Shown: piece after piece, positions 34,082 through 43,560 of the stretch
How positions within the stretch are numbered: the first letter of the stretch is position 1
Layout: the number at the start of each line of letters is the position of its first letter
NCBI GenBank assembly: GCA_036504875.1
Contig: DASXUK010000046.1
Span: 62,001 to 126,000 of the forward strand
DNA from: JACPFJ01 sp036504875
GTDB lineage: Bacteria; Desulfobacterota; Desulfuromonadia; Geobacterales; Pseudopelobacteraceae
Direction of reading: 5' to 3'
Length of the DNA stretch: 64,000 bases
The notes under the pieces: model-generated
What the model was told of the DNA's origin: nothing
The model's input: only the letters and a program-made list of their open reading frames with translations
Database searches by the model: none
Program-made: the position numbers and the translations under genes

Positions 34082-34780
34082 TCATTTCTCCGTTTCGTGG
34101 CGCTCCGAAAGCATTTCCAGCTTATCCATCCGGTGGATCACCACCCGGCTCCCCTGCACCTCGATAATGCCTTCTTCTTTAAGTTTGCGTAATGTGCGGG
34201 AAATGGTTTCACTGGCGGTGCCGAGCCGCGAGGCCAGCTCACCTTTTTTAACCCCCAGGTCGATGTAGGTAATCCCGCCGAATGTGGTGGATTTTTCAAC
34301 CGCTCTTCTAACCAGAAAGGAAGCTAAGCGCGAGGTCACATCGGCAAAAGAGAGCTCCTCAATCTGGCGCGCAAACTGCCGCAACAAAAGGGATAGTGAC
34401 ACCACCAGGTTAAGGGTGAAACTTGGGTTTCTATTCATCAACTCCAGAAAACCTTGCTTGGGGAGATACAAAACTTCACCCGGCGAAAGGGCACGGGCCT
34501 CGGCCGGATATTTGCCGTCACCGAAAAAAGCCGCCTCGGCAAAGGTTTCTCCCGGCTGAACAAAATGCAGCACCTTTTCCCGTCCCTCCTGGGATATGCG
34601 GCAAAGCTTGATGCTTCCAGAAACCAGCAGGTAAAAGCCGGTCGCGTCCTCCCCCTCACCGAACAAGGTTTCCCCTTTACGGAACTTGCGCCGCACAGTG
34701 ATGGTCGCAAGTTCAGCCAGATCGCTCTCCTTCAGACCGGAAAAAAGCAGGGGTTTTTTTAACAGTTCGATCAGTTCCAT
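34082..34780 (-). CDS. Crp/Fnr family transcriptional regulator
   Basis: The 232-residue protein has a cyclic-nucleotide-type beta-roll (residues 15-120, with GETLFGEGEDATGFYLLVSG and GETFAEAAFF), a long dimer helix, and a C-terminal winged helix-turn-helix (GELASRLGTASETISRTLRKL). Only one cysteine is present, so an Fnr-type iron-sulfur cluster is not possible. The ligand is unknown. It sits between tkt and aroF on one strand, with one base to aroF. A direct role in controlling this group is plausible but not shown. Confidence 0.93.
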   Translation of the reverse strand: MELIELLKKPLLFSGLKESDLAELATITVRRKFRKGETLFGEGEDATGFYLLVSGSIKLCRISQEGREKVLHFVQPGETFAEAAFFGDGKYPAEARALSPGEVLYLPKQGFLELMNRNPSFTLNLVVSLSLLLRQFARQIEELSFADVTSRLASFLVRRAVEKSTTFGGITYIDLGVKKGELASRLGTASETISRTLRKLKEEGIIEVQGSRVVIHRMDKLEMLSERHETEK

Positions 34781-34809
34781 AAATATTATAAATCTTTCTT
34801 TACGTAAAG

Positions 34810-34863
34810 CTCACAAAGACACAAAGAATGCACAAATTGATTGCCTTTGTGTCCTTGTGTGAG
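34810..34863. repeat. Long imperfect inverted repeat between tkt and the Crp/Fnr gene
   Basis: CTCACAAAGACACAAAG (34810-34826) is nearly the reverse complement of CTTTGTGTCCTTGTGTGAG (34845-34863); the arms differ by two extra bases. In RNA it would form a long hairpin with an 18-nt loop. There is no U-tract, so it is not a typical terminator. It may be a member of a dispersed short repeat or a transcript-stabilising hairpin between two genes of one operon. Confidence 0.6.
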
Positions 34864-34873
34864 CATGGTTGTG

Positions 34874-36880
34874 TCATTTCTTCAAAAATGCCGCTATTTT
34901 CTCTGCCACCTGTGGCGCAGTAAAGCCGAATTTCTCAGCCAAAACTTTATCCGGAGCAGAGGCGCCGAAGTGTTCAATGCCGATGAACAGACCGTCACAG
35001 CCGATCAAACGACCCCATGACTCGCCACGACCGGCCTCGAAGGCCACGCGCGGCACACCGGCCATGAGGACCTCGTTCCGGTAGGACTGCGATTGCGCCA
35101 TGAACTGCTCCACACAGGGAACTGACACGAGCCTGGCCTGGATCCCTTGTGCCGACAGAGTTGCTGCTGCTTCTACGGCCACATGCACCTCTGAACCGCT
35201 GGCCATAATAATCACGTCCGGTGTTCCTTCAGGCGAGGAGATCACATAACCACCTTTTTGAACATCAGCCTGTCCGCAGCCGCTGGGACGGGCAATAACC
35301 GGCAGTTTCTGACGAGTGAGGACCAAAATAGTCGGGCCCTGAGTATAACGAAGCGCGGCATCCCAAGCCAGTGCCGTCTCAACCCCATCCGCCGGTCTGA
35401 TCAATTGCAGGCCGGGAATCATCCTCAGCGAAGCAACATGTTCGATCGGCTGATGAGTCGGGCCATCCTCTCCGACAAAAAAGGAGTCATGGGTAAAGAT
35501 ATAGATCGCCTGTTGTTTCATCAGGGCTGAAAGACGGATCGCCGGTCGGCAGTAGTCGGAGAAGACCAGAAAGGTGGCGCCATAAGGGATAAAACAACCG
35601 TAGAGCCCCATGCCGTTCATGACCGCACCCATGGCATGTTCACGAATCCCGAAATGGAGATTGCGTCCGCCAAACGAGCCGGGCTGCACCGAAGCGGAAC
35701 CTTTGATATCGCTGTTGTTGGAAGGGGACAGATCGGCTGAACCGCCCGCCAGCGCCGGCACCAGAGCAGCCACCTTTTGCAGGACCGCCCCGGATAATGC
35801 GCGAGTGGCGCCATCCTTGTCGCCGACTACTGCCAGCAGTTCCTCGGCCAGAGTCGCGGGAAGCGACTTATTCCACATCTCATCCCACAGCTTGGCTTTT
35901 TCGGGGTTGGCTGCGTGCCATGCTTCAAACCCGCGTTCCCAGGAGGCATAGCGTAATTTCAGTTCATCCACCCGGTTGGCGCAGATCTCACGCACCTCTT
36001 CAGGAACCTCAAAAGGGCCATACTGCCAGCCCAGGTTGGCCCTGGTGGCGGCGATTTCGTCCGTACCGAGCGGGGAGCCATGCGCGCCGGAAGAGTCCTG
36101 CTTGGCAGGGCTGCCAAAGGCGATATGGGTGGTGGCAATAATGATCGAAGGTCGCTCTTTTTGAGCTTTGGCCGCCTTGATGGCAGCTATGATCTGGTCA
36201 TAGTCGTGGCCGTCGATCTTCTGAACATCCCAGCCGCAGGCAGTGAATCGCCCGGCTACATCTTCCGACCAGGCCAGATCGGTCTTGCCCTCGATGGTGA
36301 TGCCATTGTCATCGTAGATATAGACCATGTTACCCAGTTTCAGGTGACCGGCCAATGCAGCTGCTTCATAGCTGATGCCTTCCTGCAGGTCGCCATCCCC
36401 GATCAAGGCGTAGATGGTGTGATCAATCGGTTTGAAATCAGCGGTGTTAAATCTTTCAGCAGCCATCTTGCCTGCGATGGCCATGCCAACACCATTGGCA
36501 AAGCCCTGGCCAAGAGGCCCAGTGGTCACTTCAACTCCCTCGGTATGGCCAAATTCGGGATGACCAGGTGTCTTGCTGCCCCATTGACGGAAGTTTTTCA
36601 ACTCCTCCAGAGGGAGATCGAAACCGAACAGGTGCAGAAGCGAATACAGCAGCATCGAGCCATGACCGGCCGAGAGTACGAAACGGTCACGGTTGGGCCA
36701 GCGCGGATCAGCCGGGTTGAAATTCAAAAAATTCCCCCACAGGGCAAAGGCACAATCAGCAGCCCCCATCGGAAGGCCGGGGTGACCTGAATTGGCTTTT
36801 TCAACTGCGTCAACAGAGAGGAAACGAATGGCATCGGTACAGAGCCGGGCCTTTGGTGCTGGAATAACTACATGCTGCAT
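34874..36880 (-). CDS. tkt: Transketolase
   Basis: Transketolase moves two-carbon units between sugar phosphates in the pentose phosphate pathway and supplies erythrose-4-phosphate. The 668-residue length is typical. The thiamine diphosphate domain has ANSGHPGLPMGAA (about 29-41), GHGSMLLYSLLHL and the GDGDLQEGISYEA motif near residue 155. The pyrimidine-binding domain has the conserved FGIREHAMGAVMNGMG, then FVGEDGPTHQPIEH. It precedes the Crp/Fnr gene and aroF on the same strand. Confidence 0.97.
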   Translation of the reverse strand: MQHVVIPAPKARLCTDAIRFLSVDAVEKANSGHPGLPMGAADCAFALWGNFLNFNPADPRWPNRDRFVLSAGHGSMLLYSLLHLFGFDLPLEELKNFRQWGSKTPGHPEFGHTEGVEVTTGPLGQGFANGVGMAIAGKMAAERFNTADFKPIDHTIYALIGDGDLQEGISYEAAALAGHLKLGNMVYIYDDNGITIEGKTDLAWSEDVAGRFTACGWDVQKIDGHDYDQIIAAIKAAKAQKERPSIIIATTHIAFGSPAKQDSSGAHGSPLGTDEIAATRANLGWQYGPFEVPEEVREICANRVDELKLRYASWERGFEAWHAANPEKAKLWDEMWNKSLPATLAEELLAVVGDKDGATRALSGAVLQKVAALVPALAGGSADLSPSNNSDIKGSASVQPGSFGGRNLHFGIREHAMGAVMNGMGLYGCFIPYGATFLVFSDYCRPAIRLSALMKQQAIYIFTHDSFFVGEDGPTHQPIEHVASLRMIPGLQLIRPADGVETALAWDAALRYTQGPTILVLTRQKLPVIARPSGCGQADVQKGGYVISSPEGTPDVIIMASGSEVHVAVEAAATLSAQGIQARLVSVPCVEQFMAQSQSYRNEVLMAGVPRVAFEAGRGESWGRLIGCDGLFIGIEHFGASAPDKVLAEKFGFTAPQVAEKIAAFLKK

Positions 36881-36984
36881 TGCTGCTCCTTTCGGGGGTG
36901 CATAATATCAAAAAAATCGATCACCAACCCGATGTTATCAGGAAAGCGATTCGTGTTCAGTCCAATATTCGCAAGACAATCCTT

Positions 36985-38040
36985 TTATGAAAAATGTGTG
37001 AATCCGGATACTTCAGGAGTGTAGTGGCTGCCATCGGGCCAGAGAACCGTCACACCAGGTCGGCTTGTTACTATACCAACAGGTAAGGCCCCAACGCCAC
37101 ATTTATTCATGAGATGGTGAATTTTTTCCCGATTGGCCGGAGATGCCGTGAAGGCCAGTTCATAATCCTCGCCGCCGGCCAGGACAAGGTGATACGGGAA
37201 TGCCGGGCGGTTTTGCGTAGCAGTACGGAAGGCGTTTGAGATGGGAAGTGCTTCAAGCCGGATAATACCGCCGACTTTGGATTGCTCGGTAATATGACCA
37301 AAATCTGCCACAAGCCCGTCGCTGATATCTATCATTGCTGTAACCAGACCAGCTTCGGCCAAGGCTCGTCCAGCACAAACGCGAGGGACAGGGTCGAGCA
37401 GGCGGGCCATGACCTGCTGCTGGGCAGCTTCATAATCATCATTATTATGGATTTCCCCTTTCTGTAGGGAGGGAGCGGGAACGCTCGCCTGCAGCAACTC
37501 AAGGCCCAGAGCGGCATCTCCGAGTGTACCGCTCACCCATATGTCGTCATCAGGCCGGGCGCCACTGCGCATTACAATATGCTCGGGAAGCTGTTCTCCC
37601 ATAATAGTAACAGAGAGGATCAGGCCGGATTTGGATTTGCAGGTGTCGCCGCCAATCAGGGTAATCCCGTATTGTGAGGCGATATCCAGAAATCCGTGGG
37701 TGAATTGATCAAGAAAATCAAGCGGACAATCAGCGGGGATGGCAATTGACAATAACGCCCAGCGGGGTCTGGCTCCCATGGCAGCCAGATCGGAGATGCT
37801 GACCGCCAGCGATTTGCGGCCCAGGCGCCAGGGATCATGCCAGTCCAGCCGGAAGTGCACCCCTTCCAGCAGCATATCGGTCGAGGTCAATAATTGCATG
37901 TCGGGGGTTAGGGCGGTCACAGCAGCATCGTCACCGATGCCGGTGATAACTCCTTCAACAGGAGAAACTTCTGCAGCGATACGGGAGATAAGGCCGAATT
38001 CGCCCAATTCTGAAAGCGTATTTGAGAAGGGATTTGTCAC
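36985..38040 (-). CDS. thiL: Thiamine-monophosphate kinase
   Basis: ThiL phosphorylates thiamine monophosphate to thiamine diphosphate, the cofactor of the transketolase encoded next to it. I choose GTG at 38040 (351 residues), because the protein then starts just before the conserved LSELGEFGLISRI segment. The open frame reaches a TTG at 38139, but the added 33 residues look unlike ThiL. Motifs: GIGDDAA near residue 37, STDMLLEGVHF, the SDLAAMGARP loop, GGDTCKS, DISDGL and AGGEDYELAF. It precedes tkt by 104 bp on the same strand. Confidence 0.92.
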   Translation of the reverse strand: MTNPFSNTLSELGEFGLISRIAAEVSPVEGVITGIGDDAAVTALTPDMQLLTSTDMLLEGVHFRLDWHDPWRLGRKSLAVSISDLAAMGARPRWALLSIAIPADCPLDFLDQFTHGFLDIASQYGITLIGGDTCKSKSGLILSVTIMGEQLPEHIVMRSGARPDDDIWVSGTLGDAALGLELLQASVPAPSLQKGEIHNNDDYEAAQQQVMARLLDPVPRVCAGRALAEAGLVTAMIDISDGLVADFGHITEQSKVGGIIRLEALPISNAFRTATQNRPAFPYHLVLAGGEDYELAFTASPANREKIHHLMNKCGVGALPVGIVTSRPGVTVLWPDGSHYTPEVSGFTHFS

Positions 38041-38196
38041 TAGATTGGCCTGAATTAGTTTATCCGGGAAGCAACCGCTTCGGTACTTTTGGAGCGAGTA
38101 TAATAAAAAGCATTGAAGGGAACAAGGATAAAGACCCAAAACCTATTCTCAGGTCTTCTAAACAGTAATAACATTATAATTAGATAAGTAAAATTA

Positions 38197-38225
38197 TTGA
38201 CAGCTTATTATGACAGGACTAATGT
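38197..38225 (+). promoter_or_regulatory. Candidate promoter of the 38.3 kb lipoprotein gene
   Basis: A perfect TTGACA (38197-38202) is followed after 17 bp by TAATGT (38220-38225), a weak -10 box. The start codon lies 38 bp further with an AGGAGGT site. Confidence 0.5.
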
Positions 38226-38263
38226 AAACAAAATTTTTATAATTTTATCAGGAGGTAAAAAGT

Positions 38264-40174
38264 ATGCGATTAAACTGGCGTTTGTTGAAATCCACGGTAT
38301 TGCTTGCGGTTACGGCATTGATCTTTACCGCGTGTGGCAGCGGAGGGAGTGCTCCTCAATCTACTCAATCCGTTTCGGGTGTGGCCGCCGCTGGCGCGCC
38401 TCTGATCGGCAAGGCATGGCTAAAAGATAAACTGGGCGTGGTCCAGGGGCCTGTCGACATTGACGATCATGGCAACTTTATTTTTCCTGATGTTAGCAAA
38501 TTGACGGCTCCATTTCTGATTCAGGCTGATGGTGCTGCCGGTGGCCTAGGTTACCGGCTGCATTCCGTAGCGACCGGCGCCGGAACCGCTAACGTGAATC
38601 CAATTACAAACATGATAGTGGCTGCTTCTGCTGGCGGCAAGGACCCGGCAACCGTCTTTGGCTCCCAAACCAGCGGTAATCTACCTGACGCCAGCATCGC
38701 CAACATCAACCAGGCCAGCGTAGAGGCTGCCATCGCTGCCATCAAACAGATGCTTGCGCCGCTGTTGACCCAGTTCAGTGCTTCTGACATAGATCCACTC
38801 AAGGGCGCCTATGTTGCCGACCCGACGACCAACAAGCTTGATGCGGTATTCGAAGCGGTAAAAATTACTGTTATACCATCCACGACATCAGCGGCACCAA
38901 CCTTTACAGTCAATAACAAAATGACCGGGGTGTCAATCGCTACAGGGACAACCACAACCACGAACATTACATCAATGACAACCACCACAGCGGCAATTCC
39001 GGCTGCAACCATTACCACAGAGATCCAAAATATCTCGACAATGCTGACGAACTGGGTCACCACACTCAACAAAGGTGCCGCCCTTACTGCAGCCGATCTG
39101 GAATCATACTATGTCGGAACGTCATCATCCCCGGCGGCATATGACTATAACAATGGCAGGAATCGCAAAAATATAATTGACGACATGGTCATCGGCTTTA
39201 CCCAAAAAATGACCAGTTTACTGCCGATCATTAAAGCAAGTAATTTCTCGCTGAAGGGTGATGTCACAGCCAACTATACGGGTATGGCCAAGGTCTACGA
39301 AATATCTGGCATGGTCACCTTTGCGTCAGGCAACACCGGCGCCCCAGACGGCGGCCTGTACGTAGCCCAAGAAACAGCTGGAGGAGCCTGGAAGTTCATC
39401 GGCAACCGGCGTAAAATTGACGCCGACATCCATCCGTATGCCCATAAATACTTTTCTCCTACCAGTACCACCCCATCCTATGAATCCGGACAGTATATAT
39501 TCTTAGATGATATCGGGAATATTGGCTACAAGTCAGCCCGGGTATCCGGCCCCGGTCTGCCGGCAAGCGGCGTGACCTTCAGCACTGCAGCAACGAACAT
39601 GCAAAGCGCCACGCGCATGTCCATCGATCCCAATCAGGTCACAAGCATAAACATGGGTGACACTTGGAGCAAGTACCCGCTCAGTGATTCAGTAATAACA
39701 AGTAGCATTGCCACCCCCTTGACGGCAGGCCAGAAGCTGGAATACACGGTTGAGCTCTACACGACGGCCTCTGCGGGCGCAACCGGCACATCTGTCCACT
39801 CATTTAAAATTGCACTTAACGCGCCGCCGGTTACACTGGCGAATCTTCAGAGTGGCAGTTACTTCCCGACCGTCACCATAGCCAATCTGACGAATGGCTC
39901 TATCGTCAGTCTGGCAGCCCTCTTCGGTACCAACATGACCTACACCATTACCATGCCGACCTCATTTACACCTTCATGGGCTACGCTGAATGCAAATATC
40001 TGGAGTCAAATGGGAGGATCGGATGATTGGAAAAAAAATATCCCTTTAAATGTTCTCACCGGCACATTCCTGATACCGAAGCCGACAAGTTTCACCGCCA
40101 CCAATGCACAGCTGTCCTGCGAGCTGAATGACCTCGCAAAACGGGAATTTAGAGTTTTAGCGCAGTTTCAATAG
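38264..40174 (+). CDS. Large predicted lipoprotein with N-terminal module shared with the 57 kb cytochrome
   Basis: The ATG follows a strong AGGAGGT. The 636-residue protein starts with a lipoprotein signal peptide (Arg-rich start, hydrophobic core, FTAC with Cys at residue 24). Residues about 37-225 match the same region of the multiheme lipoprotein at 56927-58786: both have V.GVAA.GAP, F.F, a conserved PFLI/PFII and N.NPIT/ITPLT pattern. The middle is Thr-rich. The rest has no heme motif and no domain I recognise, but its alternating hydrophobic pattern looks beta-rich. It is probably an outer-membrane or surface protein. Function unknown. It is a single gene with its own promoter and terminator. 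Confidence 0.85.
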   Translation: MRLNWRLLKSTVLLAVTALIFTACGSGGSAPQSTQSVSGVAAAGAPLIGKAWLKDKLGVVQGPVDIDDHGNFIFPDVSKLTAPFLIQADGAAGGLGYRLHSVATGAGTANVNPITNMIVAASAGGKDPATVFGSQTSGNLPDASIANINQASVEAAIAAIKQMLAPLLTQFSASDIDPLKGAYVADPTTNKLDAVFEAVKITVIPSTTSAAPTFTVNNKMTGVSIATGTTTTTNITSMTTTTAAIPAATITTEIQNISTMLTNWVTTLNKGAALTAADLESYYVGTSSSPAAYDYNNGRNRKNIIDDMVIGFTQKMTSLLPIIKASNFSLKGDVTANYTGMAKVYEISGMVTFASGNTGAPDGGLYVAQETAGGAWKFIGNRRKIDADIHPYAHKYFSPTSTTPSYESGQYIFLDDIGNIGYKSARVSGPGLPASGVTFSTAATNMQSATRMSIDPNQVTSINMGDTWSKYPLSDSVITSSIATPLTAGQKLEYTVELYTTASAGATGTSVHSFKIALNAPPVTLANLQSGSYFPTVTIANLTNGSIVSLAALFGTNMTYTITMPTSFTPSWATLNANIWSQMGGSDDWKKNIPLNVLTGTFLIPKPTSFTATNAQLSCELNDLAKREFRVLAQFQ

Positions 40175-40210
40175 ACTCTAAAAATCGCTATTCTACATGA
40201 TTACAATTAA

Positions 40211-40237
40211 GCGGGGCCTTGTGCCCCGCTTTTTTTA
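40211..40237 (+). terminator. Rho-independent terminator of the lipoprotein gene
   Basis: GCGGGGC (40211-40217) pairs perfectly with GCCCCGC (40223-40229) around a 5-base loop, followed by T8. It lies 37 bp after the stop. Confidence 0.92.
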
Positions 40238-40308
40238 TGTTTGCATTCACAAGATTCATTCTCGCATTGACCTCAAGCATCTCACACTTGAAACGTAGAC
40301 TAACCGGC

Positions 40309-40350
40309 AAAAAAAGAGGGTATGATGTGCGATCATGCAACATCATACCC
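40309..40350 (-). terminator. Rho-independent terminator of lon
   Basis: On the minus strand GGGTATGATGT (40350-40340) pairs with ACATCATACCC (40328-40318) as a perfect 11-bp stem with an 11-base loop. TCTTTTTTT follows (40317-40309). It lies 76 bp after the lon stop codon. Confidence 0.85.
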
Positions 40351-40425
40351 CCCTATTTATATTCAAGCAAAGAAAGCGTATCCCGCCAATCAGCCCGGAT
40401 TCGTCGAGATCGTCATGCTTCTCAC

Positions 40426-42885
40426 CTAAACCTCTGCAACTAAACCCTTGCGCTTTTTGGATGTTTGAGCAGCAGATTTTTTCACAGTTTCTTTGGGCGC
40501 AGGGAGTGGATATTTTTCCAACGCCAGTTTGAGCACTTCGTCGATCATCTGTACCGGAACGATCTTGACCTTCTTAAGAATCTCGGCCGGGATGTCCTCC
40601 AGATCCTTCTTGTTCTGGAAGGGGATGAGAACGGTCTTCATCTCGGAGCGGACAGCCGCCAGGATCTTCTCCTTAAGACCGCCGATGGGCAGCACCTTAC
40701 CGCGCAGGGTGATCTCTCCGGTCATGGCCACATCCTTCCTGACCGGGACACGGGTGATGACGGAGACCAGCGCCGTGGCCATGGCCACTCCTGCCGAAGG
40801 ACCATCCTTGGGAATCGCACCGGCCGGGACGTGCACGTGGATCTCGTGCTCCTGGAAAAATTCCGGTTTGACATACAGTTCGTCGGCATGGGCGCGGATG
40901 TAGGAATGGGCCGCCTGGACCGACTCCTTCATCACATCACCCAGCTGCCCGGTCAGGGTCAACCCGGCCTTACCCTGCATCAGGGTAGCCTCGATGTGCA
41001 GGATCTCGCCCCCCACCGGAGTCCAGGCCAGGCCGTTGACCACCCCGATCTCGTTCTTGTCCAGGTCTTCCTCGCGCAGGTATTTCGGTGCTCCCAGAAA
41101 GGTCGGCAAGCCCTTGGCTGTCACCTTGACGTTACGCTTGGAACCTTCCGCCACTTTGCGGGCCACCTTGCGGCAGATCGTGCCGATCTGGCGTTCGAGA
41201 TTGCGAAGACCGGCTTCGCGGGTGTATTTGGCGATGATTTCGCTAATGGAATGATCATCGAAACTGATAAGTTTTGCCTTAAGCCCGTTTTCCTTGATCT
41301 GGCGCGGAACCAGGTAACGCTTGGCAATTTCCAGTTTCTCCTCTTCGGTATAGCCAGCCAGATTGATCACCTCCATGCGGTCGCGCAGGGCCGAGGGAAC
41401 CGGATCGATCTGGTTGGCTGTCGCGATAAACATGACATTGGACAGATTGAAGGTCTGATTGATGTAATGATCCGAAAAAGAATGATTCTGCTCGGGGTCC
41501 AGAACCTCCAGCAGGGCCGAGGAGGGATCGCCCTTGTAATCGTAGCCCAGCTTGTCGATCTCATCCAGCATGATGACCGGATTGTTGGTGCCGGCCTGCT
41601 TCATGGCCTGGATGATGCGTCCCGGCATGGCACCGATATACGTACGGCGATGCCCGCGGATCTCGGCCTCATCACGCACTCCACCCAGCGACATGCGCAC
41701 GAACTTGCGACCCATGGCACGAGCAATGGATTTTCCCAGAGAGGTCTTGCCGACTCCGGGAGGACCGACGAAACAGAGGATCGGCCCCTTCATTTTCTTC
41801 TTCAACTTGCGTACCGCCAGGAATTCAAGGATTCGTTCCTTGATCTTGTCCAGGTAGAAGTGATCATCATTGAGGATCTTTTCGGCCCGGATGATATCCA
41901 GGCTGTCACGGGATGATTTGCTCCAAGGCAGCTCAACCAGCCAGTCCAGATAGGTACGTATTATGCCCGCCTCACCGGCATCCGGGTGCATGTTTTCCAG
42001 GCGACCAAGTTGCTTGAGCGCTTCCTTGAGTACATTCTCCGGCATTTTGGCAGCCTCGATGGCTTTGCGGACCTCAACCAGCTCCTCTTTTCCCTCACCA
42101 TCGCCAAGTTCTTGCTGAATAGCGCGCAACTGCTCGCGCAGATAGTACTCGCGCTGATTTTTGCCCATCTCTTCCCGGGCAGCAGTCTGGATTTTGGCCT
42201 GCACGCTGAGCAGCTCAACCTCGCGGTTAAGGAACTCATTTACCTTGGTCAGTCGCGAGAGGGGATCGTTCATCTCCAGCAACTGCTGTGCATCGGCCAC
42301 TTTAAGCCCCAGGTTGCTGGCAATAAGGTCCGCCATGCTGCCGGCATCCTGGATGTTTTCCAGGATGACCATAACTTCGGGTGAGATCTGTTTGCCAAGT
42401 TCGATCACCTTGCTCAACTGCTCACGAACGTTACGGATCAGGGCCTCGGTTTCCAATGATACATCCACCAGCGGAACGTCCGCCATCCGTTCAACACGCA
42501 CTGTGTAAAACGGTTTTTCAGAGGTGAATTCAACAATACGGGCCTTGGTCAATCCCTGAACCAGGATTTTTACCCGGCCGTCCGGCAGCTTAAGCATGCG
42601 CATGATCATTGCCACGGTGCCGACACTATAGATCTTGTCCGGGGCAGGGTCTTCTTCACTGATCTCGTGCTGGGTTGCCAGCAGGATCATGCGATCGCCG
42701 GCCAAGGCACTGTCAACCGCCTTGACCGACATCTCACGACCAACAAAAAGAGGAATGATCATAAAAGGATAGACTACCACGTCGCGCACCGGCAACAACG
42801 GCATCATCTCCGGAATCTTCAGCTCTTCAGGCTCCTGTTTTTCAACCGGTTCCTGATTTTCAATTTCCTTCTCTTCTTCACTCAA
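40426..42885 (-). CDS. lon: ATP-dependent protease Lon
   Basis: Lon degrades damaged and short-lived regulatory proteins in the cytoplasm. The 819-residue protein has the N-terminal substrate domain (LPLLPVRDVVVYPFM type), a coiled region, the AAA+ module with Walker A GPPGVGKTSLGKS and Walker B IMLDEIDK, and the protease domain with catalytic Ser in KDGPSAGVAM and a later Lys in LPIGGLKEKILA. It carries a Lys/Ala-rich tail. The start overlaps hsp20 by 8 bp, so both are made from one transcript: a chaperone plus protease unit. Confidence 0.97.
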   Translation of the reverse strand: MSEEEKEIENQEPVEKQEPEELKIPEMMPLLPVRDVVVYPFMIIPLFVGREMSVKAVDSALAGDRMILLATQHEISEEDPAPDKIYSVGTVAMIMRMLKLPDGRVKILVQGLTKARIVEFTSEKPFYTVRVERMADVPLVDVSLETEALIRNVREQLSKVIELGKQISPEVMVILENIQDAGSMADLIASNLGLKVADAQQLLEMNDPLSRLTKVNEFLNREVELLSVQAKIQTAAREEMGKNQREYYLREQLRAIQQELGDGEGKEELVEVRKAIEAAKMPENVLKEALKQLGRLENMHPDAGEAGIIRTYLDWLVELPWSKSSRDSLDIIRAEKILNDDHFYLDKIKERILEFLAVRKLKKKMKGPILCFVGPPGVGKTSLGKSIARAMGRKFVRMSLGGVRDEAEIRGHRRTYIGAMPGRIIQAMKQAGTNNPVIMLDEIDKLGYDYKGDPSSALLEVLDPEQNHSFSDHYINQTFNLSNVMFIATANQIDPVPSALRDRMEVINLAGYTEEEKLEIAKRYLVPRQIKENGLKAKLISFDDHSISEIIAKYTREAGLRNLERQIGTICRKVARKVAEGSKRNVKVTAKGLPTFLGAPKYLREEDLDKNEIGVVNGLAWTPVGGEILHIEATLMQGKAGLTLTGQLGDVMKESVQAAHSYIRAHADELYVKPEFFQEHEIHVHVPAGAIPKDGPSAGVAMATALVSVITRVPVRKDVAMTGEITLRGKVLPIGGLKEKILAAVRSEMKTVLIPFQNKKDLEDIPAEILKKVKIVPVQMIDEVLKLALEKYPLPAPKETVKKSAAQTSKKRKGLVAEV

Positions 42886-43315
42886 TCGAAATCTCCTTTA
42901 TAGGTACCTGCCGATCACTACTTTTGGGACATGTGACCTTGAGCACACCAAGCCGGTAACTGGCGGTGATCGAACAGGGGTCAATATTCCCGGGAATGTG
43001 AACGGCATGGTGAAAACATCCGTAGCTGCGTTCCATACAGATCAGACTGCCATCAACCACTTCCCGCGGTTTATGGGCCTCCAGCACTAATGTAAGTCCA
43101 TTCACCTTGAGACTGATATCTTCCAGTCGAAATCCCGGCAGATCGAATTCCAGAATAATCCCCTCACCATTCTCATAGATATCCATGAGAGGGCGATTTT
43201 CGGTTTCATCCAGTTCATCCCGCATCTCAAGAGCCTGTAACAGGCTCTTGATCTCATCAACGTGCCGGCTGAATATCTCGCGGTGGTACGGTTTCCTGCC
43301 TGAAAAGCGTGGCAT
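42878..43315 (-). CDS. Hsp20/alpha-crystallin small heat shock protein
   Basis: The 145-residue protein has the alpha-crystallin domain (about residues 45-140) with GIILEFDLPGF, the ISLKVNGLTLVLEAHK strand and the ERSYGCFHHAVHIPGNID segment, then a short tail. It holds unfolding proteins in a form that can be refolded or degraded. It precedes lon and overlaps it. Upstream on the minus strand a TTGACA (43400-43395) is present, but no good -10 or sigma-32 pattern could be settled. Confidence 0.94.
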   Translation of the reverse strand: MPRFSGRKPYHREIFSRHVDEIKSLLQALEMRDELDETENRPLMDIYENGEGIILEFDLPGFRLEDISLKVNGLTLVLEAHKPREVVDGSLICMERSYGCFHHAVHIPGNIDPCSITASYRLGVLKVTCPKSSDRQVPIKEISIE

Positions 43316-43439
43316 AAGAACCCTTAGTTACAATGAAAATAAGAAAATTATTAATCCCCTTGATAGTAAATGATTTAACCATTCCTGTTGCTGTTGTCAA
43401 GGTTGACGGCAGAGCAGCACCCGGCAACATAAAAAACGA

Positions 43440-43468
43440 TTGACACAGAGGCGGTATTGCAGGATATT
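43440..43468 (+). promoter_or_regulatory. Candidate sigma-70 promoter of speA
   Basis: A perfect TTGACA (43440-43445) and GATATT (43463-43468) are separated by 17 bp. The leader to the speA start would be about 85 nt. Confidence 0.5.
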
Positions 43469-43560
43469 TTTAGGTCTTTTTCTTTTACACCCCAACCCTG
43501 TTTCTCAGTCAGCAAATTGCAGAGAAGGGTTACCACAAATCGAAAGCCGGGGGAACTGAT

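Noticed and set aside
33262..34167. A 301-codon plus-strand open frame opposite aroF
   Set aside because: The minus strand encodes an intact DAHP synthase over the same bases; the antisense product shows no family features.
36881..38263. TPP riboswitch near thiL or tkt
   Set aside because: No CTGAGA-type core with matching second half was found in the short gaps around these genes.
40219..40443. 74-codon plus-strand frame after the lipoprotein gene
   Set aside because: It spans the T-run of one terminator and the whole lon terminator hairpin, so it cannot be an ordinary gene.
40465..41916. A 483-codon plus-strand open frame opposite lon
   Set aside because: It is fully antisense to a clear Lon protease, has no recognisable domain and no ribosome site; it is a by-product of lon codon use.
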